Positions 24,085 to 33,430 of a DNA stretch of 64,000 nucleotides are shown one piece after another. The DNA is from Sulfuricurvum sp. (GTDB lineage: Bacteria > Campylobacterota > Campylobacteria > Campylobacterales > Sulfurimonadaceae). Under the pieces are notes generated by a model. The model searched no databases, was not told where the DNA came from, and saw only the letters and a program-made list of their open reading frames with translations. The position numbers were made by a program, and so were the translations under genes. The DNA is taken from contig JAUXYP010000008.1 in NCBI GenBank assembly GCA_030694265.1, positions 248,001 to 312,000 of the forward strand, read 5' to 3'. The first letter of the stretch is position 1. Each line of letters starts with the position of its first letter.

Positions 24085-25538
24085 AAATCATGTTACTTTC
24101 TTTATATACGGCAAGTATCCTAATGGGGGCAAACGTAGATTCTCAGTCTATTTTGAGTGAAGTGAGTAAATTACGTCAAAAATATGAGGAATGTCGTGCA
24201 AACCAGGATGTAGTCAAAGGTGTCGACCCAAAAGTATTGGGACAATACGATGATAAAAATAAAAAACTGCTCATTGAAATCAATCGAAAAAACGGTGTTA
24301 TTAAGAGTTTAGAACAAACTTTGGTTCTCAGAGACCGTTCCTATCGCGAAACAAATGCTCGAAATAAAAACCTTGTAGCACAACTTCATACACAGCAAGT
24401 TACGCAGCAAGAGCGAGAAATGCTGAAAAGAGCGCTCATTGCAGCGAAGGGAGAACTTGCACTTGCCCAAAAAGAGCTCAAAGGCGGCAGTTCATCAATA
24501 GTGAAGATACGTGAAGAATTAACGGCAACAAAAGCGATGCTGAACAAACTTCAATCACAGCCGCAAAAAGTGAAAACAACTGAAAAAATTGTGACTAATA
24601 TCGTCGAGCCGAAAGAGAAAATTCAGGCACTACAGTTGCAATTGAATGCTGCAAATTCAGTAATTGCACAGTTGCGAAGTAGACCGACCAAAACACCAAC
24701 ACAACAGCCTAATGTAATATACAAAGACCGAATTGTAACGCAGGAAAAAATCGTTTATAAAGACCGTCCTATTGAAAAAATAGTGACTAAAACGGTTGAA
24801 TCTACTGAAAAAATTCAAGCACTGACACGTGAACTTGCCAATGCACAAGCCATGATTACTAATCTTAAAAAAAGTGGTGTTAAAGTGGTCTATAAAGACC
24901 GAGTCGTTACACAGGACAAAGTCGTTTATAGAGATCGTCCTGTCGAAAAAGTGGTTGAGAAAATAGTTTATAAAGATCATCCTATACAAAAAGAAAAAAT
25001 TGTCGAAAAAATTGTTTATAAAGATCGCCCAGTTGAAAAAGTGGTGACTAAAACTGTTATTCTGGAAAAACCGACTGTAGATGAAAATACTCGACGTAAA
25101 ATGGATAAGTTGGCATTAGAGTTAGAGCGTGCAAAAACATTAAATATTAAACTTACAAGTGATTTGGCTAAAACACCGATTAAGCGAAAAGTTGCCACGG
25201 AACTTCCACCTTTACCTCCCATTGCGCTAACACCGAAACGTACAGTGGCTAAAACTATTGTGGCACCAGCAATAAAAAAAGTGCCTATGGTAGCAGAGAG
25301 TACATCCAACAGTTCTAAAAAAGCATCTGCAGTTTACCGTATGGCGAGCAATGCATCTATTTATAATGCTCCCAATGGGCGTGTAGTTGATACGTGGGAA
25401 GCACGCCGTTCATTTACTGGCGGTAGCGCTTCTAATGGTTGGATTCATATTACGGGATATTTTGTTAACCGAGTATTTCAGGGAGTCAGCGAAGAAGAAA
25501 GTTTATGGGTAAAAGAAAGTGATGCCGTCCGTCGATAA
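24081..25538 (+). CDS. Exported coiled-coil protein with YKDRPVEK repeats and SH3-like end
   Basis: 485 residues, TTG start overlapping the trmA stop (an ATG nine bases later is an alternative). A short signal-like N-terminus (IMLLSLYTASILMGAN) is followed by coiled coil to about residue 200. Residues 178-330 hold an internally repeated module: EKIQAL plus a helical stretch, then VIYKDRIVTQEKIVYKDRP and IEKIV; this recurs as VVYKDRVVTQDKVVYRDRP and VEKVV, with two shorter copies after it. A proline-rich linker leads to a C-terminal bacterial SH3-like domain (about 415-485, NASIYNAPNGRVV to SLWVKESDAV). Probably periplasmic and peptidoglycan-associated by analogy; function unknown. Confidence 0.8.
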   Translation: MKIMLLSLYTASILMGANVDSQSILSEVSKLRQKYEECRANQDVVKGVDPKVLGQYDDKNKKLLIEINRKNGVIKSLEQTLVLRDRSYRETNARNKNLVAQLHTQQVTQQEREMLKRALIAAKGELALAQKELKGGSSSIVKIREELTATKAMLNKLQSQPQKVKTTEKIVTNIVEPKEKIQALQLQLNAANSVIAQLRSRPTKTPTQQPNVIYKDRIVTQEKIVYKDRPIEKIVTKTVESTEKIQALTRELANAQAMITNLKKSGVKVVYKDRVVTQDKVVYRDRPVEKVVEKIVYKDHPIQKEKIVEKIVYKDRPVEKVVTKTVILEKPTVDENTRRKMDKLALELERAKTLNIKLTSDLAKTPIKRKVATELPPLPPIALTPKRTVAKTIVAPAIKKVPMVAESTSNSSKKASAVYRMASNASIYNAPNGRVVDTWEARRSFTGGSASNGWIHITGYFVNRVFQGVSEEESLWVKESDAVRR

Positions 25539-25577
25539 ATTCGCCATATTTATACATTAGTAAACTAGTGTGGATAC

Positions 25578-25606
25578 TTGACTATAAAAATAATTGCCAT
25601 TATAAT
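25578..25606 (+). promoter_or_regulatory. Strong sigma-70 promoter of the DUF4395-Rrf2 pair
   Basis: TTGACT at 25578-25583 and TATAAT at 25601-25606 with a 17-base spacer, ending 24 bases before the ATG at 25631. The best consensus promoter in the window. Confidence 0.8.
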
Positions 25607-25630
25607 AACTGAAATTTATAAGGAATTATT

Positions 25631-26074
25631 ATGTCAAAAGCATGTCCGTTACTTTTTAGACAGGTTGATGCAACTATCAGTAAAATAAGTGCTGTAGCCG
25701 TTTCAAGCGGCATTATTACGTATTTATTTACAATGGAAAAGTTAATTTTAATTTTTTTGATTCTTGATTTTATGGTACGACTTAGCAGCTATAAGCGACT
25801 TAGCCCAATTTTTAGAATTGCGTGTTCTATTAAAATATTTTCGAAGCTGCCTACTCGTCTTGAGGATGCAGGGGCAAAGCGATTAGCTGCAATATTTGGT
25901 TTACTATTTACGATTGGAATGCTCGGGGCTGATATATTGGGGTGGGATTATGTTATTTGGATTATTGCTTTTATCTTTTTGACGTGTGTTGTATTAGACC
26001 TCTTATTGGATTATTGTATAGCCTGTGTTGTTTATAGTGCTGTTAGGCGAATATACCCAAAGTGGTTTGAATAA
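25631..26074 (+). CDS. DUF4395 family membrane protein
   Basis: 147 residues. The N-terminal CPLLFRQVDATISK and the central LPTRLEDAGAKRLAAIFGLLF match the DUF4395 family, with four hydrophobic segments (about 22-40, 42-58, 83-105, 108-130) and a second cysteine pair, DYCIACVVY, inside the last one. DUF4395 proteins often sit beside thioredoxin-like or sulfur-metabolism genes, but their role is not established. AAGGAATT precedes the ATG. The Rrf2 gene starts on the base after its stop, so the two form an operon. Confidence 0.85.
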   Translation: MSKACPLLFRQVDATISKISAVAVSSGIITYLFTMEKLILIFLILDFMVRLSSYKRLSPIFRIACSIKIFSKLPTRLEDAGAKRLAAIFGLLFTIGMLGADILGWDYVIWIIAFIFLTCVVLDLLLDYCIACVVYSAVRRIYPKWFE

Positions 26075-26479
26075 ATGGCAGCGTTATCGTCAAAAGCTAT
26101 TTATGGGTTAGCAGCAATGCATGTACTGTCACATGCTGCAAATGGACGCTCAATGCAGGTGAAAGAAATATCTGCCATGACGCAAATATCACATGGCTAT
26201 TTAGAACAACTCCTCTCCACACTGCGCCGCCAAAATTTAGTTCTGAGTATACGAGGTGCATCTGGTGGCTATAAACTGGCACGACCTGCACATGAAATTG
26301 AGGTCATTGAAATCATTGAAGCATTAGAAGGCCCATTTTACAAGATCGAAGGAAATGTAGGAACGAGTTTGATTTTGGAGTATTTTTGGCGAGAAATTGA
26401 AGTAAAGATGCAGGGATTATTCGCGTTAAAACTTTCTGAGTTGGATCAAGCGTATCAGCCGCATTTTTATGAAATATAG
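26075..26479 (+). CDS. Rrf2-family transcriptional regulator lacking cysteines
   Basis: 134 residues. The winged-helix domain is clear: SSKAIYGLAAMHVLSHAANG, MQVKEISAMTQISHGYLEQLL, then the wing IRGASGGYKLARPAHEIEV. IscR and NsrR bind Fe-S clusters through three cysteines after the wing; this protein has no cysteine at all, so it must sense something else or act without a cluster. It is immediately downstream of the DUF4395 gene under the promoter at 25578 and may control that operon; this is inference. Confidence 0.9.
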   Translation: MAALSSKAIYGLAAMHVLSHAANGRSMQVKEISAMTQISHGYLEQLLSTLRRQNLVLSIRGASGGYKLARPAHEIEVIEIIEALEGPFYKIEGNVGTSLILEYFWREIEVKMQGLFALKLSELDQAYQPHFYEI

Positions 26480-26500
26480 ATTTTTATGGAGCGTTAGGGC

Positions 26501-26755
26501 TTAACGCTTGGTATAGTTTGCTTCGATAAGTTTACGGTTTTGCATCATGATAATTTCAATTTGTGTCGCATTTTTACCATTATAGATATTCTCGATAGTA
26601 GAATTACTTTTTTTAGTTTGGACTTCTGTATAAAAATCATTGAGTGTTTTTCCCGTTTTTTTAGTACTGTGAAGTGGTTTTAGGGACGTACGCTTCCCTT
26701 TTTGAGGATCAAGGTAATGATTTATTAGATTTTGGCTGACTTCATTTTTGCTCAT
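26501..26755 (-). CDS. Hypothetical small basic protein
   Basis: 84 residues, lysine- and asparagine-rich, no membrane segment, no known motif. It starts MSKNEVSQNLINHYLDPQ and ends in IIMMQNRKLIEANYTKR. AAAGAG lies before the ATG, and the reading frame is uninterrupted. It is 50 bases downstream of recO on the same strand. No family recognised. Confidence 0.55.
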   Translation of the reverse strand: MSKNEVSQNLINHYLDPQKGKRTSLKPLHSTKKTGKTLNDFYTEVQTKKSNSTIENIYNGKNATQIEIIMMQNRKLIEANYTKR

Positions 26756-26807
26756 TTGGTACTCTTTATAGGATATGTTGATAGTAAAGCAAAAAATGTT
26801 CCGATAT

Positions 26808-27425
26808 TTATAAGCCTTCGCTCATTACATACCAAAGACGCTCAATCTCATTATCGTTTAAAAAGAGTGTCGAATAGTGTTCATACAGCCAGGAAAGTCC
26901 TTTTGCATTAATCGACAGAGTATGTGAACATTCTTGATGGGCGGGTAAAAATGCACGTATTAATGAAATATTATTTTCAATAAGTTCATTACAAAAAAAA
27001 CAATTCATTTGTGAATGTAATCTACCTTCATATTCAAGTAATTCAACATAAGCTTCTATGGCAAGGCGTTTTGGATTTTGATCACTCCAACGATTAGCGC
27101 AGTCATTTAATAATTGATAATAGAAGGGACCAATTTCTTCTGAACTGCCAATATGCGGATAAAATAGTGTTATAAATTGCTGCCATATGAGGATTCGATC
27201 ATAGTCTACCATCCATGCATACCCCAGATGGATAACATCACGCATACGTGGTATCGAACTTTTTAACGAATTTTCCGATTCATAATCAATTTTAAATCCC
27301 AAATTGATAGGACTGTGACGTGCACCGTAAAAGCGATAAAGCGTTGTTAAGCAATCCTCAGATATGATGGTTACTATCATATCTTCGTCACGTACACGGC
27401 TAAGTTTGATAATAAATCCCTGCAT
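26808..27425 (-). CDS. recO: DNA repair protein RecO (short epsilonproteobacterial form)
   Basis: RecFOR-pathway mediator that helps load RecA on SSB-coated DNA. 205 residues, shorter than E. coli RecO (242). The N-terminal OB-fold is degenerate but recognisable (MQGFIIKLSRVRDEDMIVTII, LYRFYGARHSPIN), followed by a helical domain with a CFFCNEL pair that is the remnant of the zinc-finger region. The recR partner is at 53271. Divergent from gltB across a 183-base intergenic gap. Confidence 0.85.
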   Translation of the reverse strand: MQGFIIKLSRVRDEDMIVTIISEDCLTTLYRFYGARHSPINLGFKIDYESENSLKSSIPRMRDVIHLGYAWMVDYDRILIWQQFITLFYPHIGSSEEIGPFYYQLLNDCANRWSDQNPKRLAIEAYVELLEYEGRLHSQMNCFFCNELIENNISLIRAFLPAHQECSHTLSINAKGLSWLYEHYSTLFLNDNEIERLWYVMSEGL

Positions 27426-27530
27426 ATTTTGCTTCTAAACTACACTTTATTTGATAAATTTTATTTTTTGTGACCGCATTTTAAACTTTTTTAACCAAAT
27501 AATTGGTAAAATAAAGAAATTTTGATCTCC

Positions 27531-27551
27531 TTTAAACTAGTTATGTTTAAA
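27531..27551. promoter_or_regulatory. Palindrome in the recO-gltB intergenic region
   Basis: TTTAAAC-N7-GTTTAAA, about 60 bases before the gltB start, in the only sizeable gap between these divergent genes. Could be an operator for nitrogen control of gltBD; AT-rich symmetry also arises by chance. Confidence 0.35.
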
Positions 27552-27608
27552 AAGAGATTAAATACAAACATTTTCCGGAACTTTCCGATGACATAAGGTG
27601 ATATCTCA

Positions 27609-30600
27609 GTGGAATACCAAGATTTATTACGATCATTTAAAGATAACTGCGGGTTTGGTCTGATCGCCAACATTAAAAACCGTCCATCACATGAAACGCT
27701 CGAAAATGCGATTACCGCTTTAGAGCGTATGATGCACCGAGGCGCGGTAGCGGCAGATGGTAAAACAGGTGACGGTAGTGGATTGCTATTGTCAATACCA
27801 CAGGATTTTATGCGCGCATGTGCTGCGGATAAAGGTATTGAATTACCTGAACTGTATGCAATTGCGGTCGTATTTACCCGTAATCCTGCACAATTACGTG
27901 AGTTAGAACGTATTTGTGCTACTAATGATTTAAAAGTTGTTTTGGATCGTGTAGTGCCGATTGATACCAATGCTCTTGGCGAACAAGCATTGAACAGTCT
28001 CCCTGAAATACATCATATTTTTATAACACCTAATTCGTTAATGGCCAGTCAACGGTTTGATGCTCTTTTGTATCTAAGTCGTAAAGAGACTGAGCATCAG
28101 TTTGTTACGGATGAAGATTTTTACATTCCTTCTATGTCTACGAGAGTGATCTCGTATAAAGGGCTTATTATGCCTACGCATATAAAAGAATTTTATACTG
28201 ATTTTCAAAATGATAATTTTAAAATTTCGTTTTCACTCTTCCACCAACGCTTTTCTACAAATACTTTGCCAAAATGGCGCTTGGCACAGCCGTTTCGCGC
28301 CGTTGCACACAATGGTGAGATTAACTCCGTAGAAGCAAATCGTTTTAACGTTGCCGTGAAATCAGAATCAATCAAAAGTGAAGTTTTTACCGATGAAGAG
28401 ATTGCGCGTTTGTTGCCGATCCTACAGCCACACGGTTCAGACAGTGCAAGTGCCGACAACTTTTTTGAGTTTTTGATTGCTAATGGTATGGATTTCTTTA
28501 AAGCAGCTCGTGCCATTATCCCTGCCCCGTGGCAGAATGCTCCACAAATGGATCCGCAGCTAAGAGCATTTTATGAATACCATTCAACCGTATTTGAAGC
28601 ATGGGATGGTCCTGCAGCATTTTCATTGACGGATGGTCGCTATATCGGGTGTGTCTTGGATCGTAACGGTCTACGTCCATCCAAATACATTATTACGCAT
28701 GATGATACATTGCTGATTGCGAGTGAATATGGGGTTATTGACATCCCTGAAGAAAATATCAAAGAGCGCGGACGTTTGCAATCAGGTCAAATGATTGGTC
28801 TGGATTTAAAGTTCGGAAAAGTATTAAAAGATGAAGATATTAATGAATATCTAAAAACCTCCAATCCGTATATGACATGGCTCAATGATCATTTAACCTA
28901 CCTTCAAGAGCATGTTGAAAACCAGTACGTTACCAAATGCGAGTGCACAGTAGATGAACTTATCCAGCGTCAGCGTTATTACAATATCACACAAGAGATC
29001 GTTGAACAAGTGATTGAGCCTATGATGCGTGATGGGAAAGAAGCTGTTGGGTCTATGGGTGATGATACCCCTCTTGCTGCATTTAGCAGCGTTCAACGCA
29101 GTTTTAGTGACTTCTTTAAGCAACGTTTTGCACAAGTTACTAATCCGCCGATTGATCCGATTCGTGAAAAAGTGGTTATGAGCTTGAACACCGGTTTTGG
29201 TGAGACGCACAATATTTTAAATGAAATACCATCGCATGCCAATCGTCTAAAAGCAATCTCGCCGATTATGCTCAAAGAGAAACTAGAGGTATTGAAATCG
29301 TTTGGAGATAAAAAATCCCCGCGTTATAACGCTTCTTTTACGTATAAAACTTTCTCTACAGCGTATAAGGGAACTTTGAGAGATGCGCTTAACGCATTGG
29401 TTTTAGAAATTACCAATGCTGTCAGGGAAGAGGGTGTTCGCATTATTATCCTTGATGACAGTAGTTTTGACAGCGATCGTAAAACAATACCAATGTTAAT
29501 GGCAGTAGGACGCATCAGTCGTGCATTGCTGGATGCTAAAATACGACATTTGGGATCGATTATTGCCTCTACGTGTGAAGTTGTTGATTCACATGGTGCT
29601 GCAACGTTGATTGCATACGGTGCAAGTGCCGTCTATCCAAGTCTGCTTTTTGCAACAATTGCAGCACGGGTTAAACAAAGTAATGAAAATGAAGAGAACT
29701 GTGCAGAGGCATTTAAAGCAGCCCATTATGCCCTTAACGGTGGGTTATTGAAAATCATGTCAAAAATGGGAATAGCTACGATTGGGTCCTATCGTAACTC
29801 TGGCCTATTTGATATTATGGGTTTGAGCCGTGAAATTGTGGACGATTGTTTTGGGGATTCGCATGCAATGATTCCTGGATTAACGTATGAAGATATTGAT
29901 GAGCGCTTAACGAAATACCATAAAGAAGCATTTGAACAAAATGGTTTTAATCGTATTTTTCCACTTAAAATTGGTGGATTTTATAAATTTTACAATGGTC
30001 AAGAACATCATGATTTTAATCCGGATGTCATTCATGCAATCCATTGTGTTTCGAAGAGTGGTAAGCGCGAAGATTTTGATTATTTAACCTCTTTGGTAAA
30101 TAAGCGTGGTCAAAAATTTATTCGTGATTTCTTTGAATTTAAATCCGATCGTCCAAGCATTGATATTTCAAAAGTTGAGTCAAAAGAGAAAATTTTCAAG
30201 CGTTTTGCATCGGCAGCGATGAGCTTGGGATCTATCTCTCCTGAAGCACATGAGTGTCTGGCAGTGGCGATGAATACCATTGGTGCACAAAGTAACTCGG
30301 GTGAGGGCGGTGAAGATTCAGCGCGTTTTGATACGTTGAAAAACTCTAAGATTAAACAAGTGGCGTCTGGACGTTTTGGGGTAACACCAGCGTATTTACG
30401 CAGTGCCGAAGAGATTCAGATCAAAGTTGCGCAAGGAGCGAAACCAGGTGAGGGCGGCCAGCTTCCAGGGCATAAGGTTTCTCCTTTAATTGCCCGTTTA
30501 CGTCATACGACACCGGGAGTTACGTTGATTTCCCCACCTCCGCATCATGATATTTATTCAATTGAGGATTTGGCACAGCTTATTTTTGATATGAAACAGG

Positions 30601-32045
30601 TTAACCCTAACGCTAAAGTAGCGGTGAAGCTCGTTTCTGCCGCAGGTGTTGGTACGATTGCAGCAGGTGTGGCGAAAGCGTATGCGGATAAAATCGTTAT
30701 ATCAGGTGGTGATGGCGGTACGGGTGCGGCACCGTTGACATCCATTAAATTTGCGGGTAATCCCTGGGAACTTGGACTTTCTGAAGCACATAATGCGCTC
30801 AAAGTTAACAACTTACGCGGACTTGTTCATCTTCAAACGGATGGTGGATTAAAAACAGGTCAGGATGTTATAAAAGCAGCTATGTTGGGTGCTGAAAGTT
30901 ATGCATTCGGTACAGGCGCATTGACGATAATTGGATGTAAATTATTGCGTATCTGTCATGTCAATAAGTGTTCAGTCGGAATTGCAACGCAAAATGAAAA
31001 ACTTCGCAGTGAGTATTTTACAGGTACCGTAGAACAATTGATTAATTATTTCACCTACTTGGCGGAAGACGTTCGCGCGCTCATGGCAAAACTCGGATAC
31101 GAGACGATGGAAGAGTTGGTTGGACGCAGTGACTTATTACAAGTTACGGACAACGAATTTGCGCGTAAATTTGACTTTAGTAACATATTGCATCGTGAAG
31201 ATGGGGTAAATACCTGTCAAAGTGACAGTAATAAACCTTTTGATGATAATGAATTTGAAAAAGATGTCTTGAATGAGGCGATGGATGCTATTAAAAATCC
31301 AGAACGTCCTGTTCGTATCACACGGTCTATTTGTAATACAAATCGTAGCTTCGGCGCCCGTATAAGCGGTGAAATTGCTCAATATTACGGTGATGTAGGA
31401 TTGAAATCGGATACGATTCGTATCAATTTGACAGGTATTGCGGGCCAGGCACTGGGCGCATTTTTGATTAACGGTATTTCTTTACATGTAGACGGTGTTG
31501 CCAATGACTATATCGGTAAAGGGATGCATGGCGGCAAGATCGTTATTAAGTCTAGAAATGAAGGTGAAGCTTTTGCTGCTGGCGGAAATACGTGTTTATA
31601 CGGTGCAACGGGTGGTAAACTCTTTATTGCAGGGTGTGTCGGGGAGCGTTTTGCAGTACGTAACTCAGGAGCTTTTTCTGTTGTTGAGGGGACCGGTGAT
31701 AATGCCTGTGAGTATATGACAGGCGGTATTGTTGTTATCTTAGGACAGACGGGTATCAATTTTGGTGCCGGAATGACTGGTGGTGTGGCGTTTGTGTATG
31801 ATGAAAACCACAGTTTCGTTGAAAATGTTAACCGTGAACTTGTCGATGCCCTTCGTATTGATACGGATGACGGTGACGAAGCACGCCATTATTTAAAACG
31901 TCTTTTACAAGACTATGTGGCTGAAACACAGAGTGCAAAAGCACAGAAGTTATTAAATAATTTCCGTGATGAGATCCGTAATTTTTGGATGATTCGTCCG
32001 AAAAACTTAACAAAATTGCCACTTAATCCTGATAAAGGGGACTAA
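27609..32045 (+). CDS. gltB: Glutamate synthase (GOGAT), large subunit
   Basis: Makes two glutamates from glutamine and 2-oxoglutarate with GltD. 1478 residues. GTG start with AAGGTGAT upstream; the catalytic glutaminase cysteine is C14 in DNCGFGLIAN after a short propeptide. The glutaminase domain continues with MMHRGAVAADGKTGDGSG and FSLFHQRFSTNT. The FMN domain has SNSGEGGEDSARF, ISGGDGGTGAAPLTSIKF, and the 3Fe-4S cysteines at about 1110, 1116 and 1121 in GCKLLRICHVNKCSVG. The C-terminal beta-helix (GXXGXXXG repeats, such as GMHGGKIVIK and YGATGGKLFIAG) closes the protein. gltD follows 2 bases later. Confidence 0.98.
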   Translation: MEYQDLLRSFKDNCGFGLIANIKNRPSHETLENAITALERMMHRGAVAADGKTGDGSGLLLSIPQDFMRACAADKGIELPELYAIAVVFTRNPAQLRELERICATNDLKVVLDRVVPIDTNALGEQALNSLPEIHHIFITPNSLMASQRFDALLYLSRKETEHQFVTDEDFYIPSMSTRVISYKGLIMPTHIKEFYTDFQNDNFKISFSLFHQRFSTNTLPKWRLAQPFRAVAHNGEINSVEANRFNVAVKSESIKSEVFTDEEIARLLPILQPHGSDSASADNFFEFLIANGMDFFKAARAIIPAPWQNAPQMDPQLRAFYEYHSTVFEAWDGPAAFSLTDGRYIGCVLDRNGLRPSKYIITHDDTLLIASEYGVIDIPEENIKERGRLQSGQMIGLDLKFGKVLKDEDINEYLKTSNPYMTWLNDHLTYLQEHVENQYVTKCECTVDELIQRQRYYNITQEIVEQVIEPMMRDGKEAVGSMGDDTPLAAFSSVQRSFSDFFKQRFAQVTNPPIDPIREKVVMSLNTGFGETHNILNEIPSHANRLKAISPIMLKEKLEVLKSFGDKKSPRYNASFTYKTFSTAYKGTLRDALNALVLEITNAVREEGVRIIILDDSSFDSDRKTIPMLMAVGRISRALLDAKIRHLGSIIASTCEVVDSHGAATLIAYGASAVYPSLLFATIAARVKQSNENEENCAEAFKAAHYALNGGLLKIMSKMGIATIGSYRNSGLFDIMGLSREIVDDCFGDSHAMIPGLTYEDIDERLTKYHKEAFEQNGFNRIFPLKIGGFYKFYNGQEHHDFNPDVIHAIHCVSKSGKREDFDYLTSLVNKRGQKFIRDFFEFKSDRPSIDISKVESKEKIFKRFASAAMSLGSISPEAHECLAVAMNTIGAQSNSGEGGEDSARFDTLKNSKIKQVASGRFGVTPAYLRSAEEIQIKVAQGAKPGEGGQLPGHKVSPLIARLRHTTPGVTLISPPPHHDIYSIEDLAQLIFDMKQVNPNAKVAVKLVSAAGVGTIAAGVAKAYADKIVISGGDGGTGAAPLTSIKFAGNPWELGLSEAHNALKVNNLRGLVHLQTDGGLKTGQDVIKAAMLGAESYAFGTGALTIIGCKLLRICHVNKCSVGIATQNEKLRSEYFTGTVEQLINYFTYLAEDVRALMAKLGYETMEELVGRSDLLQVTDNEFARKFDFSNILHREDGVNTCQSDSNKPFDDNEFEKDVLNEAMDAIKNPERPVRITRSICNTNRSFGARISGEIAQYYGDVGLKSDTIRINLTGIAGQALGAFLINGISLHVDGVANDYIGKGMHGGKIVIKSRNEGEAFAAGGNTCLYGATGGKLFIAGCVGERFAVRNSGAFSVVEGTGDNACEYMTGGIVVILGQTGINFGAGMTGGVAFVYDENHSFVENVNRELVDALRIDTDDGDEARHYLKRLLQDYVAETQSAKAQKLLNNFRDEIRNFWMIRPKNLTKLPLNPDKGD

Positions 32046-32047
32046 TT

Positions 32048-33430
32048 ATGAGAGAATTTTTAACCATTGAACGTATTGATCCAACAAAACGCGGTGTTGT
32101 TCAACGACTGAAAGATTTTAGTGAAATCTATGAGCCTGTCGATGCGCATGAAGCATCTTCACAAAGTGATCGCTGTATTCAATGCGGTGATCCATTTTGT
32201 CTTAATAAATGTCCGTTACATAACTATATTCCGCAGTGGCTCAAAGCCGTGGCAGAAAAAGATCTGAAGTTTGCGTTTAACCTTTCGAATGAACCATCGC
32301 CTTTTCCTGAAGTGATGGGGCGTGTTTGCCCTCATGACCGTCTATGTGAAGGGGATTGTACTTTGAATGATGGTCATGGTGCTATTACAATCGGATCCAT
32401 TGAAACCTTTATTAATGAAGAGGGATTCAAACAAGGACTTAAGCCGTATTTTCCTGGGATTACTACGGATAAAAAAGTGGCGATTATTGGATCAGGGCCT
32501 GCCGGACTTTCTGCGGCAACCTATTTATTGCGTTCAGGAATTTCCGTTACTATGTATGAGCGAAGTGATCATGCAGGAGGACTCCTGACCTATGGTATTC
32601 CTAATTTTAAATTGGATAAAAAAATCGTTGATCGTCGTGTAGGATTACTCGAAGAAGCCGGTTTGAAATTGGTGTTAAATTGTGAAGTGGGTAAAGACAT
32701 TGAATTTGATGAGATAGCGGACAGTCACGATGCACTCTTTCTTGGACTCGGTGCTACAAAATCAAAAACAGCCAATCTGGCAGGCGATAATGCTGCCAAC
32801 GTCTATGTTGCAATGGAGTATTTAACGGCGATACAGCGAAAAAACTTTGGTCTTACGTATGATAAACAGTTTGATTTTAAAGATTTAGAAGTGGTTGTTA
32901 TCGGCGGTGGAGATACGGCAATGGACTGTGTTCGTACAGCAAAACGTGAAGGTGCAAAAAATGTTACGTGTTTGTACCGCCGCGATGCGCATAATATGCC
33001 CGGTTCACAAAGAGAGTACAAAAACGCTATTGAAGAAGGTGTTGAATTTTCATTTCATGCATCTCCAAAAGAAGTGATACTTAATGATGCAGGGAAGGCT
33101 GTCTCCGTTCATATGGCGAAGACCGTTCTTGGAGCCAAAGATGCTAGCGGACGCCAAAAGATGGAAGAAGTAAAAGGGGGTGATTTCAATGTCAATGCGG
33201 ATGTTGTCATCATGGCTCTTGGATTTGATCCTGCCGTTCCGCCATTTTTAGCAGAAAATGGTATTGCGGTAAATGCGTGGGGCGGTATCATCATTGATGA
33301 GTCTTTTCAAACAACAACGCCTGGTATCTATGCTGGAGGTGATTGTTATCGAGGTGCTGATTTAGTAGTTACGGCGGCCTATGATGGACGTGAAGCCGCT
33401 CGAGCAATGGTTAAATCATTGCTCGGATAA
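32048..33430 (+). CDS. gltD: Glutamate synthase, small subunit (NADPH, Fe-S)
   Basis: Feeds electrons from NADPH to GltB through FAD and Fe-S clusters. 460 residues (E. coli 472). Cysteines for two 4Fe-4S clusters are in RCIQCGDPFCLNKCPLHNYI and GRVCPHDRLCEGDCTLN. The FAD fold is at IIGSGPAGLSAATYLLRSG near 145 and the NADPH fold at VVIGGGDTAMDCVRTAKREGA near 282. The C-terminal GIYAGGDCYRGADLVVTAAYDGR is typical. It ends in a TAATG overlap with the inositol-phosphatase-like gene. Confidence 0.98.
   Translation: MREFLTIERIDPTKRGVVQRLKDFSEIYEPVDAHEASSQSDRCIQCGDPFCLNKCPLHNYIPQWLKAVAEKDLKFAFNLSNEPSPFPEVMGRVCPHDRLCEGDCTLNDGHGAITIGSIETFINEEGFKQGLKPYFPGITTDKKVAIIGSGPAGLSAATYLLRSGISVTMYERSDHAGGLLTYGIPNFKLDKKIVDRRVGLLEEAGLKLVLNCEVGKDIEFDEIADSHDALFLGLGATKSKTANLAGDNAANVYVAMEYLTAIQRKNFGLTYDKQFDFKDLEVVVIGGGDTAMDCVRTAKREGAKNVTCLYRRDAHNMPGSQREYKNAIEEGVEFSFHASPKEVILNDAGKAVSVHMAKTVLGAKDASGRQKMEEVKGGDFNVNADVVIMALGFDPAVPPFLAENGIAVNAWGGIIIDESFQTTTPGIYAGGDCYRGADLVVTAAYDGREAARAMVKSLLG

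Noticed and set aside
24711..25070. DNA repeats resembling a CRISPR or VNTR array
   Set aside because: They encode in-frame protein repeats with irregular spacing; no constant repeat-spacer pattern.
29093..29275. Small genes antisense to gltB
   Set aside because: They lie inside a conserved essential frame with no independent signal.
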